From NCBI GenBank assembly GCA_018398765.1, contig JAHBMJ010005799.1, positions 10,059 to 22,558 of the forward strand: DNA of 12,500 nt, given 5' to 3'. The notes below the pieces were generated by a model. The model had not been told where the DNA came from, did not search any database, and saw only the letters and a program-made list of their open reading frames with translations. A program made the position numbers and the translations under genes. This document shows, piece after piece, positions 1 through 7,922 of this stretch (position 1 is its first letter; every line of letters begins with the position of its first letter). This stretch comes from Chromera velia (Eukaryota; Sar; Chromeraceae).

Positions 1-60
1 GGGGGGGGGGGGGGGAGCGGGTGTGGGTCGGTGTAGGCGTGGGTGTGCGTGTGCGTGTGT
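1..60. repeat. G-run followed by GT-rich simple sequence
   Basis: The window opens with an uninterrupted run of about 15 G, followed by GGGTGTGGGT-like and GTGCGTGTGT-like sequence. The spaced G-runs could form a G-quadruplex on this strand. The tract lies upstream of the first recognisable coding exon and could be 5' flank or an intron. No gene is seen in it. Confidence 0.8.
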
Positions 61-87
61 GCGTGTTGATGTGCATGTGTGCTTGCA

Positions 88-165
88 TTTTCTGTCTTTT
101 CTTTCTTTCTTTTCTTCTTTCGTTCTTTCCTTCTTTTCTTGCTTTCTCCTCTCCACCCATTCTCC
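88..165. repeat. Pyrimidine-rich (CTTT/TTCC) tract
   Basis: An almost pure C/T stretch built from CTTT, TTCT and TTCC words. It could be degenerate simple repeat or the pyrimidine-rich part of an upstream intron. Reading frames through it give only low-complexity Phe/Ser/Leu runs, so I do not treat them as coding. Confidence 0.7.
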
Positions 166-314
166 CTGCCTCCCTCCGTGCCGCACGCAATTTTTCCTGT
201 TGAGTATCTTCGCGACCTCATCTCCGTTTTTGCGTGTACGCAATTTTGTCGCCTCCGCAGAGTGGTATTTTTTCTCCACATGACTGTGGGGGCCCGTCGG
301 TCTGCGGGGCTGAC

Positions 315-1350
315 ATGCCTGTCAACACCTGTTCATTGCATTTTTCTGCCCACGCAGGTAAAGGCGTGTCTGCTGGTGGTTTGGTTGTCTCACAGGAGGA
401 GCAGGTGAGGCTTCTGGACGTGCTCGAGGAGGAGCTAAAAGGATCAATTGCAGAGACAGATGCAAGCAGTGCCAAGGGACTGCTCACAGGGGTGACGGAA
501 GAGGACCGTCAGATTGTGAGGGAGCAACTGGGAAAGGAGCCGCAGGGTCTACTTGCAGTCGCAAGAAGGTCCTCAAAGGGGGTCCCCCAGATCCTGCTGG
601 TTGATCCGGTGGCACCTGACGGGACTCCCTTTCCAACCTTCTACTGGATGTCGGACCCTGTGCTGAAGAGGTCAGGGGGGGAGGGGTTGAACGCGAAGGA
701 AAGGACATGAGTCATCCATCAAATAAATGAGTCATCCATCAAATAAATAAGTCATCCATCAAATAAATGAGTCATCCATCAAATAAATGAGTCATCCATC
801 AAATAAATGAGTCATCCATCAAATAAATGAGTCATCCATCAAATAAATGAGTCATGCATCAAATAAATGAGTCATCCATCAAATAAATGATTCATCCATC
901 AAATAAATGAGTCATCCATCAAATAAATGAGTCATCCATCAAATAAATGAGTCATCCATCAAATAAATGAGTCATCCATCAAATAAATGAGTCATCCATC
1001 AAATAAATGGGTCATCCATCAAATAAATGGGTCATCCATCAAATAAATGCGTCATCCATCAAATAAATGAGTCATCCATCAAATAAATGAGTCATCCATC
1101 AAATAAATGATTGATGACAGTGAGTTTAGTATGAAATGACAGTGACTCATCCTGTGTGAAATTGGAATGACGTGGACTGCCGAAGAAGAAGCAATAGACA
1201 CACCTGCTGACCCTGTTCGGTCCTTGTGGGGGGAGAAAGACTGCTTGGCTTGCTGCAATTTGGCTGTCTGGCTGGGGGAGGCGTTGAGCTAATCTCTGAG
1301 GTTTTTTTTTCTGTCAGAAAGAGGTGGGGTGAGGTGCCTCAAGGTTCTTT

Positions 1351-1432
<82 letters not shown>

Positions 1433-2792
1433 GATGAGAAGAACCATTTGGCCTTCACATGGCAAGCGAGTTTCCATCCTACGCATGTTCCTGAATCTTT
1501 GTTTTCTCACACTCTCTCATTCCCTGCATAATTCGTCGAAGGGTTTGTATGATGAAAGCAGCTCTGAGTGTAGAACAAACTCTTGGTTGAATTAAACGCT
1601 TGCAGCGCGATCTCTGAGGTCGAGAAAGTGGGCACGATCAAGCAACTGGAGGAAGAGGAGATACCGAACAGCGAGGAACTCCAAAAGACGATGATGAACG
1701 ACAATCTGCAGTACATCAGGTCGGTCGGTCGGTCCTCTCACGTTCATTCATTAGAGTTATCACTTTTGTGTCGAGTCTCTTCCTTCCATGAAAACGACCA
1801 TGCAGTTCCAGCACACCATGTCCATGCAGAAGGCAGACGTTGATCGATGGAGGTGGCGGTACACTGTCACCGTCTGTCCTCTTCGGGTATCTTTGCCTTC
1901 TCGGCTTTCAGTCTTCCTGGTTGCCTTTGTTCGGAAACGTCAGCCTACTGCCACGTGTGCATTCATTCGTATCTCCCGCCCTGCTTGCGTTTCTTCAGGG
2001 AACGATGGAAGTATGTGAGCATTCATTCGTATCTCCCGCCCTGCTTGCGTTTCTTCAGGGAACGATGGAAGTATGTGAGCAAGGAGTCTCTTGGGAAGTT
2101 GAAGAACGAAAAGTGCGAGGAGACGCTCACGAAGAGGGGAATCGGGGGGTGTGTGGACTTCACAAGAGTTCGGTGTCTGCATATGCACTACGCATTTCAC
2201 CTCATGACGGTCAGTCAGTTAGCCAGTGAGGGAGAGAGGAAAGAACGCAAGGAAAGACAAAAAAGCGGTGTTGACTCACAATGCAGCAGGGTGGTTCTCC
2301 AGATTATCGGGGGGGGGTTAGCTTTGCGCTCATGTCTCCTGTGCGTCTCCCCCCATGTCCTTTTTTTGGTGGATCTCTACAGAGCCTCCTTCCTTCCTTC
2401 CTTCATTCCTTCCTTCCTTCAGTGGTTTGCCTCTGGTTTGCCTCCACTTTTGCTTTCTGGCTGCCTGGCTTGGGCGTGTCAGTACGTGTCAGACATCCAG
2501 CGCGATTGGACTGTTTGGGACAGGGGCGGCTGTCTGTTTCAACCCCCTCGTTGCTCAATCTGTCGGCTATTTACAGCTTGCAGCAAGATACATCAAGTAT
2601 TTGAAGCTCGCGTGATCTCCCGTCTTTCATACCAATTGTGCTAGGGGTAGCATTCAAAAAAAAAAAAAAGCCGAAAACCAGTTTTTTTTTTTCTCCTCTG
2701 TCAAACAACTGTTGTTTGGGTGCTGCAATACGTATTTCAAGTGTTGTGCAACTGTTGTTGACTGTTGTTCAAAAACAATTGCCCCAAACCGG

Positions 2793-2831
<39 letters not shown>

Positions 2832-2937
2832 AATGCGACCCCTAGCAATTGTGTGTCTTCTGGATTGCTTGCAGCCAACGGGCACTGCTCTTGGCCGCTT
2901 TCTGGATGAAAAATTTGATATGGCGTCAAACACTTGA
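315..2937 (+). CDS. DUF501-family protein, four exons (315-670, 1606-1719, 2059-2209, 2875-2937)
   Basis: Spliced gene for a predicted 227-aa protein of the uncharacterised DUF501 family. In actinobacteria, members often sit beside ftsB/divIC-like and ppx genes; no reaction is known. Exon 1 starts at ATG 315 (G at -3) and ends at 670 in phase 2. Exon 2 is 1606-1719, phase 2 in and out. Exon 3 is 2059-2209 (or 1999-2209), ending in phase 0. Exon 4 is 2875-2937 with TGA. All junctions are GT-AG and the frame is continuous. Family landmarks appear in order: EEDRQIVREQLG (about residue 62), QGLLAVARR (77-85), DGTPFPTFYW (102-111), a charged helical stretch across exon 2, ERWKYVS (158), RGIGG (183-187), VRCLHMHYAFHL (194-205), and TALGRF near the C-terminus. 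Residues 1-58 precede the domain and are not conserved as far as I can tell. The start is the least certain point: an acceptor-like CAG at 355-357 and another at 393-395 allow an upstream exon outside the window. Donors are GTCAGG, GTCGGT and GTCAGT. Confidence 0.85.
707..1110. repeat. 20-bp minisatellite, about 20 copies, each with an ATGAGTCAT-type core
   Basis: Head-to-tail array of the unit ATGAGTCATCCATCAAATAA with strict 20-bp spacing from 707 to about 1110. Fifteen of 20 units carry the exact 9-bp palindrome ATGAGTCAT (units at 707, 727, 767, 787, 807, 827, 847, 867, 907, 927, 947, 967, 987, 1067, 1087). The units at 747, 887, 1007, 1027 and 1047 carry single changes in it. The unit at 847 has a separate C-to-G change (GTCATGCATC). 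All frames meet stops, so the array is not coding. It lies wholly in intron 1. Confidence 0.97.
1354..1429. repeat. Compound microsatellite (GT)n(GA)n
   Basis: About 16 GT units (1354-1386) pass directly into about 21 GA units (1386-1429), within intron 1. Low-complexity Ser/Leu or Arg/Glu reading frames across it are artefacts. Confidence 0.97.
1720..2058 (+). other. Intron 2 of the DUF501 gene, with alternative acceptor
   Basis: Phase-2 intron starting ATCAG|GTCGGTCGGTCGG and ending TTTCTTCAG|GGAACG. Two identical acceptors exist, at 1998 and 2058, because of a 60-bp duplication, so the intron is 279 or 339 nt. Joining gives an Arg codon split AG|G and restores the QYIRERWKY reading. The remainder is unique sequence with no other feature. 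Confidence 0.75.
1961..2080. repeat. Perfect 60-bp tandem duplication across the exon 3 acceptor
   Basis: Positions 1961-2020 and 2021-2080 are identical over 60 bp. Each copy holds the last 38 nt of intron 2, with the acceptor TTTCTTCAG, and the first 22 nt of exon 3, which encode ERWKYVS. Sixty is a multiple of three and no stop lies inside, so use of the first acceptor would add 20 residues in frame. Confidence 0.97.
2387..2421. repeat. (TTCC)n tetranucleotide tract
   Basis: CTTCCTTCC repeats with one CATT interruption, in intron 3 of the DUF501 gene. Confidence 0.9.
2794..2828. repeat. (TG)n microsatellite
   Basis: About 17 uninterrupted TG units within intron 3, some 45 bp upstream of the last exon. 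Confidence 0.97.
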
Positions 2938-3680
2938 GCACCTTCAATTGGTCCCGGGCCTTATTACTTAGTAGACTCAATGATTGATATCGACACGATA
3001 GAGATTCCTATTATTCCCTGTGTGGAACATATATATGAAAATACAACCTTTCAGTTTAGCCTTCAGGTGTTGAGCTAGTTGCCAAGTCTACCATTTATAA
3101 CAATCTGTCTTGCATATTGTGACTTGCCGAAGCTAAACGCCTAACATGGGCTGATGGCGTATATAATGATGATGATGATACAATTTATCATATCTAGTTA
3201 TCATATAAACGTAGTAGGCCTAGTAGTAGGTTCATCACTCGGATGGATGTCACGGTTGGTACAGGACTTGCAGGTTTAACAAAAAGTAGTATACTACTAT
3301 ATTAATGTACTTGAAGCCAAATATTGAAAAATGCAAAGAAAATATCAAGTGTTGAGAAGATTCCACTTAATTCCATTACAAATGAACGGATGAGAGCAAA
3401 CAGATTGGAAAATATGGATGATAGCCTCTCTACATGATAGTAAACAGATGCAAAGAGACAGATATAAGAGCAACCTATCAAAAAAATAATTTAAATATAA
3501 GTGATCGAAAAAGTATAAAGGCAAAATTAAAAATTTTACCATGAGTTGGTACATAGCGGTCAAAGGAGGCCTAAACCGTAGGCTAAACGGCAGGAAAAGC
3601 TGAGTTTTACAACTAAAAAATGCAGTTATCCATACTTTGTTTAATATTTGTTTAGAATACATGATTCCTTCACGAGTCAA
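2938..3680. other. AT-rich spacer between convergent genes
   Basis: This stretch is clearly more AT-rich than the flanks. It holds an (ATG)n run near 3166-3179, a perfect 14-bp palindrome AGTAGTATACTACT at 3285-3298, and many A/T words. I found no canonical AATAAA shortly after the stop at 2937. An open frame on the - strand (3345-3680) encodes only a low-complexity hydrophobic peptide and I do not believe it. It could be ordinary 3' spacer or an unrecognised AT-rich insertion. Confidence 0.55.
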
Positions 3681-3871
3681 TGAAGTTCATCTTTGTTTTG
3701 AATCTTTTCCCACCTTTCTGTTGCACGTCTGTTCTCGTGTGTAGCTGTTTTTCAGCACACCCCAACAGGGAGTGCCCTATCCTATCCACTCGATCGATCA
3801 TGCAGGGTCCTTCTTCGCGCAGAGTGCAGGCGCCTGAAGGAAGTCACTATACTAGGAGATCTGTCCATAGG

Positions 3872-4517
3872 TCATGCTGCGAGAATAAGCTCATTCAAGG
3901 CCACTCCCGTCTCCGGCCGCAGGGAGGGGAAGGCTGGGGGGGACCCTCCTGCTCCCGTCTCTGTGCCCATCTGCGTGCTTCCAGGCGTCATCTGCTTCAA
4001 ACGTTCACGCAACAGCCACGCTCTGTTCACCACCTCTTCGCGCTGCACAAGAAAGAACAAGGGGAAGAAGAAGGGTAAGAAACGGAATAGAAAGTGCGGA
4101 AAAGAAGACGAAAGCCCCTGAAACAGCCAAAATACCGGGAGGAAGTACTTTTGTTGATCGATTCTCACCTCGGCAATCGTGAACGAATAAGGTTGTCCGT
4201 CATTTTTCAGTCAGTTAGTCAGTCATTCCTTCGCTCTTTCGTTGAATCCCTCACCGCATCCATCGATCCCGGCAACCCAATCAGTCGATCGATGATCAAA
4301 TCGCGAGAGGAGACGATCATCCAATCCCTCTTTCAGTCTGTCAGTGAGTCGGTAACTTCGTCAATGACTTGATCAGCCCGGAAGCAAATTTGAGTAATGA
4401 ATGGCTCTTCATGCGAGCGGCTCAAAAAGAATGCATACACAAAAAGAGATGGAATCTGTAAAAGAAACACTCTTTTTCTACTTCCGTTTTGTTGATGCTT
4501 GTGTTTGCAAAGTCCAC

Positions 4518-4556
<39 letters not shown>

Positions 4557-4561
4557 TCTCT

Positions 4562-4598
<37 letters not shown>

Positions 4599-6853
4599 CG
4601 TGTGTGCGTCAGTGTTTCCTGACAGCAACGACACATAGAGAGCTCATACTTTTGAGCAGACAAATGCCCACACGTTTGCGTTTGAGGTGGAAGAGTAGGA
4701 AGACTCACCGGTGCCTTTGCGCTTCTGCTGTTTTGGTGGCTTTCCACTCGGCGCGTTTCTTCTGAACCTGCGCGCCAGACCAAGAGAGAAGTGGGAGTTA
4801 AACAGAAGAAGAGGACTGGAAGGGAACCATTTTGACTTATAGCACCCGATGATTCGACACGTCGAGGGAAGAGGAGGAGAACAACGAAGATTTATCATGA
4901 TTTATCCATATCATCTCTTTTTGAATCGACTATGCAGCGTCCGAGAGCCAGAAAGTCCCGACGGACCTGGACCCTCCACTGAGCACTTCTGTAAGCCCTT
5001 CATGTATGCCGTCTACACACCGCTCAGTCATTCTATGAATTCACAACTGAGCTCTGAGCAGACAGCGCTCCCTTCGTGTGTGAGTCGCTGAGCATGCCAC
5101 CAAGTCAACAATCGGCCGAAAGACTGCCACCCCGAAAGACGAACAACTGAAGAGGACCTCAGACAGAAATCGATCGACAGATTGACAGGCCGTTAGACGA
5201 AGTACTGAAGCATCAAGCGGAACAGACACAGTCAGAAAGCGTCAGACAGATTGGCAGGCTGACAATCAAGTAATCTGAAGGAGAAATCACTCAGCAGACG
5301 CTTAGCAGACAAGAAGACATTCTAACAGACAAGTTGCTGAATGTTGACACGAGTCAGCGAACAAGCAAGCCGGGATAGAAGGGCTTACAGACGCCTAGGT
5401 GTAAGGCAGCCGGTCAGCGCATCACCAGATCCCCATCTGATCTTATCCCGAAAGATGGCAGCCGAAACTGCTACAGACCAGTCCGGTCCCGGGCAGAACC
5501 ACCAGTAACACCCACCTGCCTTACAGGACGCACATAGCATAGTCGATTCTTGCTTTCTCAGAAAGACAGCAAGCAAACGCGTGGGGTCAAAAAACTCTCA
5601 AAGCCTACAGTGATGTAAACCCACTTGTACGTTCTCTCCAAGTTCTTTACTTCGTCCTGCTTCTTCTTTTTTGTCTGCTTCTTCGTGTTCATGTTTTTGA
5701 TCTGCAGATAAGCGCAATGCACATGAACATATGAATACACATACACTCACACACTCAAGCCTACCTTTACATTCACAGGGGGAAACGAAGCACCTTCACA
5801 GCTGCTGTCCGATCCAGCCTCCAAGAGGAAAATGGAGGGAAATACTTTACACACCGTCTCGATCGAGCTGGCGAGGTCCATCCGACACGCTATGTACCTC
5901 TTTTTTTAAAGACAAATTTGATGCATGATTGGAATCCAGTAGACGAAAAAGCAGGTACAAAAAAATCAGCATCTCAGAACAACTTGACAGACAAAGTGCT
6001 GCTGCCTCAGTTCCGCACACGCTCCCTACCAATGCCAAGCTTACTTGCACACCCAATTGTACTTGCCCAGACACTCAACTTTGGTGCGCATTCTGACTGC
6101 ATGGTGAGCTACGTCTTACTTTGTTGCGTTCAATACTGACTTTGTCTTGTTTGGAGCCGTCTCGCGTCTTGATGACCGTCTTGAGGACCCCCCCGGATGA
6201 TTTGGAGGCAGAGTTGCGAATGAGGCCGAGCTTCTGAAGCTGCATGACAAAGTGATGCAAAGTGGAAGACAGAGTAATCGGTGGACACTCGTGTTGCAGG
6301 AGTGTCGAGGCTTGAAATGCAGAGCGTGACACAACTGAAAGAGGCAGCTACTATACTGGCTGGCTGACTCTGACTGTCTGCCTGCCTGCTTGTTTGTAGC
6401 TGGCTGAGTTGCTGAGCTACTGACCCAACCAGTGTCCTGGTCTTTGTTTTTCACTGATTATTGTTCTGTCGGTCCAGATGTCTGCGGATGTCTGCCTGTC
6501 TGTCTGTTGGTCTGCCTGTTTGCCTGCCTCAATGAATGAGTGCGAATGAATGGAGGAAGGAGGGGAGGGAGGGAGGGAGGGAGGAAGGAAGGAAGGAAGG
6601 AAAAAAAAAGAAGAAAAAAGAAAACAGGAAAAACCGAAAGAGAAGAATAGAAGAGTATGAACAATACAGTCTGTTTATCGCACAGGCACTGTGATACACT
6701 CTCATGAACACTTCAGCTGACCTCTTTGAGAATGGGTTTCTTTGCCCCCGCTAGCGGCTGCTTTCTGTCCGGTTGTCTGCTCACAGATGTGGCTTCACCC
6801 TCCAACTTCTGCTGTACAGGAGCACAAAGCCAGACGCAAGGAATGTTTGCCAT
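3872..6853 (-). CDS. Multi-exon gene of unknown function, lysine-rich, convergent with the DUF501 gene
   Basis: Model from splice sites, open frames and purine-first codon bias on the - strand. Exons: 6853-6722 (ATG at 6853; or spliced in at 6811, where the strong acceptor CTCCTGTACAG lies), 6239-6120, 5899-5765, 5701-5651, 4767-4709. The first four junctions are all phase 0, with donors GAG|GTCAGC, AAA|GTAAGA, AAG|GTAGGC and GAA|GTAAAG, and CAG acceptors behind pyrimidine tracts except at 5900. Landmarks: QKLEGEATSVSRQPDRKQ, then LQKLGLIRNSASKSSGG, MDLASSIETVCKVF, MNTKKQTKKKKQDE, and KKRAEWKATKTAEAQRHR. It has basic, helical, possibly coiled-coil character with no family I recognise. The 3' end is open. 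Exon 4767-4709 leaves phase 2, which fits an exon 4337-4223 ending in TGA (about 203 aa in total). A superb acceptor at 4043 opens another exon (4042-3872, ending NELILAA then TGA) that reads best in phase 0 and would need an extra small exon. Exons also show partly open frames on the other strand. Confidence 0.5.
4520..4607. repeat. Compound microsatellite (CT)n(GT)n
   Basis: About 22 CT units with one CC interruption pass into about 18 GT units ending in GTGCGTGCG. It lies in an intron of the - strand gene. On the - strand it has the same kind of purine/CA make-up as the tract in intron 1 of the DUF501 gene. Ser-Leu and Thr-His repeat frames here are artefacts. Confidence 0.97.
5040..5385. 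repeat. Degenerate CAGA/GACA-rich tract in an intron
   Basis: No exon is seen. The sequence is saturated with short variants of CAGAC, GACAG and GTCAG (for example near 5160-5180, 5226-5265, 5290-5335). It looks like an old tetranucleotide array that has diverged. It falls in the long intron between 5651 and 4767 of the - strand gene. A similar CAGT/CGAT-rich tract lies at 4200-4375. Confidence 0.5.
6355..6535. repeat. Degenerate (CTGN)n tract
   Basis: Runs of GGCTGGCTGACT, GTCTGCCTGCCTGC and TGTCTGTCTGTTGG form a diverged CTGN tetranucleotide array in the intron between the exons at 6239 and 6722. No gene is seen. Confidence 0.6.
6550..6632. repeat. Polypurine tract (GGGA)n(GGAA)n then A-rich
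   Basis: A continuous purine run: AGGAGGGGAGGGAGGG, then GGAA repeats, then A9 and further A/G sequence. At least five closely spaced GGG runs make it a G-quadruplex candidate, and the whole tract a triplex candidate. It is intronic with respect to the - strand gene. Confidence 0.9.
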
Positions 6854-7177
6854 CAAGAAACAGTACACACCCCAGATGCACACAAAAGCACGCACACACC
6901 AAAAAGACTTGTGCATACGCATAAGGATCGCATGCGAGTGAGTGCGTGCTTTCTCTGGTGAGCAGTACGGATTTCCAATGCCTTTCTGAGCAGGCAGGCT
7001 GTGCGAACCCTCCACGCGAACTGAACTGTGCCTGAGGAGACAGGCTCGATCGTACATTCACGATATTCTTTCGAACCGAGACTGCGGGTTGAAGAGTGAC
7101 GTATTCCCAGTCCTTTGTATAACATCAGGCATGTGCTTTGTACACATTCACACACGTTGGTATTGGTTGACACTGAC

Positions 7178-7902
7178 GTTTCGCTCTGCACCCAACTGAT
7201 GGCACGGGGGGTCTGCCGCCTCTACGGTCTCGCCCCGGACTCCCACAGCCGAGACTTCCTGAAAGCCACCCTGCAGAAGAATCTGAGAAGGAAACAGCTT
7301 CATGGAAACACGTTGGCCGACCAATTGATGGGGCGAGTCATAGACATCTGAGCGGAGCCGAGATAGTACGGGCAGAGCAGGTGGGCACGAAAACACCTGC
7401 CACGCCAGATGAAAGGTCAGACGGACTTGGGACACACTGTGCTCTAAACGCGTTTCAATCCGTACCGCGTGATTCATTGGTATTCCAAGATAAGTGATAC
7501 AAGAAAGGCTACTGAAAACACACAAATACGACATGAGGGCAGAAGCGAGACGTGGATTACAGAAAATGATGACGTACGCATAACTCAGCAACGGTAGTCG
7601 CAACAAAGGTTGTTCGGACAAGGACCGAAGTGCCTCAGCGTGCTGACCGCGAGCAGAGAGTCACCTGGTCGTGACACAACTGTCTGTTCTCCATTCTGCA
7701 CGTTTCACTCATCAGTGGAGAGACAATATTAGAATGTGGCGCGTAGACGGAGTCTGAAGGTACACCCGGGTGCATACTGTCTGAACAAACAACGAAATGC
7801 ATGTCTGCATCAACAGAGACCAACGCTCACCTCTTCTCCCGTTACTGCAGGGTGGTGCCGAAAGAGCGAGATGAGGGATCGCGGAGGAAGCCCGCCTATC
7901 AT
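7178..7902 (-). CDS. Possible 5' exons of the - strand gene (7902-7831 and 7396-7178)
   Basis: Two candidates would extend the - strand gene upstream in phase 0. Exon 7902-7831 starts ATG with A at -3, encodes 24 residues beginning MIGGLPPRSLISLFR, and ends GAG|GTGAGC. Its Arg/Leu-rich start could be a targeting peptide, which is inference only. Exon 7396-7178 follows GGCGTGGCAG, encodes 73 residues including GQRVSMKLFPSQ and GGFQEVSAVGVRG, and ends AAC|GTCAGT. Joined to the exon at 6811 the frame is continuous. Against it: purine-first codons are only about 45 percent in both, and the opposite strand has equally good open frames here (7199-7351 and about 7855-7925). Confidence 0.25.
7199..7351 (+). 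CDS. Small ORF or 3'-terminal exon, unknown product (50 aa)
   Basis: ATG at 7199 to TGA at 7349-7351, 50 residues, including LAPDSHSRDFLKATLQ and NLRRKQLHGNTLADQL. The composition is helix-prone, GC-rich at third positions and purine-rich at first positions (about 58 percent), which favours this strand over the antisense reading. No family is recognised. It directly opposes the - strand candidate exon 7396-7178, and at most one is likely to be real. No convincing acceptor precedes it. Confidence 0.25.
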   Translation: MARGVCRLYGLAPDSHSRDFLKATLQKNLRRKQLHGNTLADQLMGRVIDI

Positions 7903-7922
7903 TTTCCGAAATTGAAGAACAA

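Larger units (their letters stand above)
671..1605 (+). other. Intron 1 of the DUF501 gene
   Basis: A 935-nt intron bounded by GAG|GTCAGG and CTTGCAG|C. It is phase 2 and joins a split Ser codon. It contains the 20-bp minisatellite (707-1110), a unique stretch (1110-1350) and the compound GT/GA microsatellite (1354-1429). The acceptor has a poor pyrimidine tract, but both flanking exons match DUF501 in the frames that this intron joins. Confidence 0.8.
2210..2874 (+). other. Intron 3 of the DUF501 gene
   Basis: A 665-nt phase-0 intron from ACG|GTCAGTCAGTTAG to TTGCTTGCAG|CC. It contains a (TTCC)n tract (2387-2421), an A14 run (2656-2669) facing a T11 run (2682-2692), a short palindrome (2702-2718) and a (TG)n tract (2794-2828). 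No coding exon is seen inside it. Confidence 0.75.

Noticed and set aside
21-408. Overlapping + strand frames upstream of the DUF501 domain
   Set aside because: They read a G/GT tract and a pyrimidine tract and have low-complexity composition. Only the frame from 315 leads into the conserved domain.
707-1110. CRISPR-like or coding repeat array
   Set aside because: Units abut directly with no spacers and every frame contains stops. It is an intronic minisatellite.
1847-2644. A 265-codon open frame taken as one + strand gene
   Set aside because: Only 2059-2209 is conserved (the DUF501 exon). The rest is intron, including a 60-bp duplication and a TTCC repeat.
3345-3680. 111-codon - strand open frame in the AT-rich island
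   Set aside because: Hydrophobic low-complexity composition typical of AT-rich noise, with no motif.
4401-4783. Long Ser/Leu, Cys/Val and Thr/His repeat proteins on both strands
   Set aside because: They are translations of the (CT)n(GT)n microsatellite.
5430-5474. 15-codon - strand exon (reads QFRLPSFGIRSDGDL)
   Set aside because: It is phase 0 at both ends, with an acceptor CTGTAG and donor CTG|GTGATG. It is too short and its sites too weak to add to the gene model without transcript evidence.
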